Both the position numbers and the translations under genes were made by a program. Shown here in pieces: positions 56,101 to 64,000 of a DNA stretch of 64,000 nucleotides. Origin of the DNA: Phytoseiulus persimilis (taxonomy: Eukaryota; Arthropoda; Arachnida; Mesostigmata; Phytoseiidae); NCBI GenBank assembly GCA_037576195.1, contig CM075101.1, positions 7,998,001 through 8,062,000 of the forward strand, given 5' to 3'. The notes below the pieces were generated by a model that saw only the letters and a program-made list of their open reading frames with translations, was not told the origin of the DNA and searched no databases. Position 1 is the first letter of the stretch; every line of letters begins with the position of its first letter.

Positions 56101-57970
56101 GGGAAGGTGTGTCTGTCGGAGAGTATCGATTTCAGCTCTCCAACTACTCCCAATCGATTGACTACTGACTAAGCAATAAGTAACGGGGTACCTCGTCAGT
56201 CCTCAAATCAGTAGCTACTTTTCCTAAAAAACTTTCACACTAAGCAAGAATTACGCTAATGAGAACCGCATCGCCTTACAGCTGGACAACCTGTGCGGAG
56301 AACAGCATGAACCTCTGACGGGGAAATCGTGGAGGGAAGGGCATCGGCCTCAAGGGAAGTCACGAAAGGAAGATCGCTTCCCCATGAGCGGCGACGCTTT
56401 GGGAACGCGTGAGTCGTGATCCAGCGCTACCATCCGCCGCCATTGGTTCCCACGAACTCTTCCTCAACAGGAGGCGGGGCTGCACGATTCCACGGGAAGA
56501 GCCCCGAACACTCCACGCTCCCAACTTTAACAGAGCCTCTGACAGATCAGCTCGAGACGGAGGAAGTCGTTCGCTTTTCTGAGAGCCAGCGTGCAACTTG
56601 CACTACCCCGCTTCCAATCACGTTTTCGAAGGAAGCGCATCGAAACGAACCCAAACGCACCACCCAACGCTCCAAATTTCTAAAAACATTCTTCTAAATA
56701 TTGTGCTGCGGGTGAGCACAACTTCCAACTGACTACTGTCGGATGTCTGACGTTCCTGGTCAGTTTCCCCTTCACGGTAGCGTACGCAGATGGCTCTGAC
56801 ATCCTCCGGTTATAGGCTCGTGGCGATCGTTGGAATTATCCTATTTCGAGTTGCACGGGAACTCCGCCTGTAAAACGCGGGAGTATCGGTTGGGCCCCTT
56901 TTCTGTCGAAACGGGTCTTCCCCCTACGTCCCATGCCGCATGTTCAGCTTCAGACAGCTGCGCCAATAACGAGAAGAAACAGCAGAATACAGGCTGCGGT
57001 ACCCTGCACGAGGTTGTCCATAGATTATGAGCGTAAATGAGAGTCAACTGGTTCTAGGTCACGTTCTCAGTAGAAGTCGCGGGAAAAAGCCCAAAGACGA
57101 AAAAATCCGTCTTCCTCTCGTATAATAATGCACATCTTATCCACTCGACTGAGCACTCGGAGTGCTCGACATACGATTCCTGCTCGATGTTGAGACCGGA
57201 TCGAATCGCAGCGTGCGACAGACAGGAGGGATTCAAAACGGGGTCGACCGATTTCTAGATTTTTGGGAGCTTGGGAGCGTACTTGCGCGCTAATTGCTGA
57301 GCCCCGACATTGACAAGACGCCCAGCCGGTTTAAGCCGTGGGATGAGTTCCCTCTGGGCGCTCTTTCCACCGGATCCCTTCCGCCTTTCGAAAATTCTAA
57401 GCCATCGAAGGAGAGTTGACGCGCGCGTTTCCGAAGTCGTTCACATGTAAAATCCTCGTCGTCATGTGGCGTACTTTTGCTAGCCTATACGAAAACTGTA
57501 CTTCTGGGAGATTTATCGACGCGTTGAAGAAGGGTAGAGTGGCAGTTGTAGGAGGACGCGCCTGCTTCGAAGAACTCCAGAACTTCGTCCTGCATGTCGG
57601 CTGTATCCGTGGTCGTCGTCGTCGTCGCCGATCGACGCGCGATCAAGGAAATCAGGGAAAGACCTATTGATCCGAATATAAGGCCACAGAGTGTCGCAGC
57701 AGTCCTCTCCCTACCTCCAGAGAGATTCGTCGTTATTGTGGGAGAACCGACTTGAGAAAAAACAGCCGAATCGCGCGGCTCAATCAGGCTGCGGGTCTCG
57801 GCGCTGCCGAAAAGTTTGATTGCGTCGGTACATTTCTCGTTGTCAGATAGATCCTTTCAGTTGAGGATGGAGGCGGGTCGCCTAAAGACCGCCTGCTCAT
57901 GGACGGACGCGGCAGAAGTCTGATCACCTGTTCTATTGAGGTATTCCCTTTCTGTCCGGTGGGTCCTCGG
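53110..57970. other. No gene recognised
   Basis: No domain-bearing frame or RNA gene was found. An AT-rich, nearly palindromic run (ATATATATATATGAATATATATATAT) lies at about 54743-54771. A (GTC)n run at 57613-57632 could encode a Thr/Asp-rich minus-strand stretch downstream of EcR, but no splice link to EcR is evident. Confidence 0.4.
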
Positions 57971-57971
57971 G

Positions 57972-62612
<4,641 letters not shown>

Positions 62613-64000
62613 CTGCCATAAGTGGACTTCACCGCCGTGTCGGCTGAATCGAATTCCTCGAATTCAACATGTTCTTACAGCACTGTTTTCAAGAAGAACA
62701 AGAAGAAAGAATACAGCAAAACTACATGGCAGCTACATAGGCGGTCGCCATCTTGCTGTGGCGATGCGAGCGCCCTCTACGGGAGTTTCGTGAACCAACG
62801 AATGGGAACAGTCACACTCACAAATACGCGCACACAGACTACCAGCACCGCCGCAACCGAACGGCGATCGCTGAGCACCACAAGTGAGCAAGGCAGGCAA
62901 ACGGCAGTGGAGGCCGCGGCGGCATTCGGGCACCGGCAGCCGCAACGATGCCGATGATGATGATGACGACGACGACTGCTGGCACCAATGCCGACCGCTT
63001 CGCTCTTTCTTGCTTCGTTGGTTGCTTGCTTTGCTGGATGGCGGCCGCGTTGACGTCGAGCGTTCCGACGCTACCGTCGCCACCAGAAGCAGCGGCATCG
63101 ACGCCAGCGATCGGCTCAGGCAAAGGAGAAACCAGCCGCCGGCTCGGTTTGTTGGATTCGCCACTTGCCGGGCTGATGATGCTTGTTTCCTTGGCAGCGA
63201 GGACAACGGCGACGCTAAGGTAACTTGACTTTCGGTCAGCGTTGCGCTGCCGGGAGTCGCAGCTATCTTTGCCGGCGTATCTGAAGCCGACTTCGCAGTT
63301 GTTGTTGCTCGGCTGCAGTTGCAGCGGTGGAAAAGTCGCCGAACACCCTGACAGACCGACACTTGTCGGACAGACGGACGAACCGACTTACTGAGCGTGA
63401 ATTGCAACAGCGCAGCGCTCGAGTCAAGGCCACTCAGATTTTTTCTCCGGCTGCGACTGTGGCGTCGGCAAGACGCACGCCGTGCGCGGCCGCGTATGCT
63501 GCCGGACTCGCCTTTGTTCCCTCAGTGGGAACCGTTGTTCGATTGTCTCTGAATGCTGCGCGGTCGAGACGGTCCTGACCACATCGCCGGAACTTCGGCC
63601 TGAAAACGTCCGAAAACGGTCCCGACCGACGCTTTCCGAGCTAAGTGGAATACTTCGTGGAATGCTCCATCACACATAACCAGAATAAGAAAGCTGAAAG
63701 CGGCGATGGCGAAGGAGCCGTCTGGGGGGTCGGTGATGAGATTTCCAGGCAACCTCTGCTCCCACCCCAATGCCAGTTTGTAGGCTAGGTGCTACGGATA
63801 ATTCAGTCTGAACTGAAGTTGATTCGTTTGGAGGATTCAGCTAGAGAGGTGTGCTCTTCGGAACTTCACGGATTGAGTAGGATCATGGCCCCAACTCACT
63901 AGGAGTTCAAGCTATGGGTGACGTCGTTCGGAAGCCGTCCTCACACGAAGGAAGTCTGAGGGTGTTTGTGACCTAGCGATTCACAAAAGGGACCGGATAT
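62613..64000 (-). promoter_or_regulatory. Presumed EcR leader/promoter region
   Basis: A GC- and triplet-rich region upstream of the candidate EcR start. The minus strand carries CAAGATGGCGACC at about 62745, which matches the CAAGATGGC (YY1-like) motif often found near transcription starts. That ATG opens a short frame ending in TAG within about ten codons, so if transcribed it would be an upstream ORF. GAT/GAC triplet runs lie at 62945-62978. Transcription from here is an inference. Confidence 0.35.

Noticed and set aside
62733-63407. 224-codon minus-strand frame upstream of EcR
   Set aside because: Serine runs and low complexity come from triplet repeats. It is more likely leader or promoter sequence than coding.

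Overview
The window looks like nuclear DNA of an arthropod, most likely a chelicerate (mite or tick). It carries spliced genes with canonical GT/AG introns for an ecdysone receptor, a class 2 semaphorin and HMG-CoA reductase. The receptor's DNA-binding domain has the [13 protein letters not shown] wording I associate with tick and crustacean EcR. No bacterial or organellar signal is visible. The taxon is an inference; the gene families are read directly.

Layout. 1-5.4 kb: mostly non-coding, with a small coiled-coil gene on the minus strand (3.43-4.01 kb), two possible plus-strand exons (4.5-4.95 kb) and a block (2.75-3.13 kb) duplicated at 24.4 kb. 5.42-17.22 kb: a non-autonomous Helitron about 11.8 kb long. 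It has a TC...CTAG structure inserted between A and T and a 3' hairpin, and about 11.2 kb of it is a tandem array of a 45-bp unit (roughly 250 copies). 17.22-19.93 kb: a group XII-like phospholipase A2 gene remnant on the minus strand. One coding exon is split by a SINE with a 15-bp target duplication, and the intron holds a complete mariner with an open 342-residue transposase. 19.93-21.89 kb: a second 45-bp array ending in a nearly identical Helitron 3' module.

22-28.2 kb: old transposon debris. It includes a degenerate array with the same 45-bp period, a hAT transposase tail, a mosaic of LINE-like, HMG-CoA reductase and P450 fragments, and a 196-bp hAT MITE with a perfect 8-bp target duplication. 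28.2-30.7 kb: semaphorin-2-like gene (plus). 30.7-43.2 kb: no identified gene, but two long inverted repeats, a second Helitron 5' terminus, more degenerate 45-bp units and two orphan exon candidates. 43.23-47.93 kb: HMG-CoA reductase (minus). 47.9-58 kb: no recognised gene. 57.97-62.6 kb: ecdysone receptor EcR (minus), with a triplet-rich presumed leader reaching the window end.

The most unusual object is the 45-bp repeat system. Long, young, hierarchically organised arrays sit inside Helitrons, while old units that still keep the exact 45-bp spacing are scattered at four other loci, in both orientations, one of them inside a hAT MITE. HMG-CoA reductase (mevalonate, hence sesquiterpenoid precursors) and EcR (ecdysteroid receptor) both bear on arthropod hormone biology, but nothing in the sequence shows that they are co-regulated.
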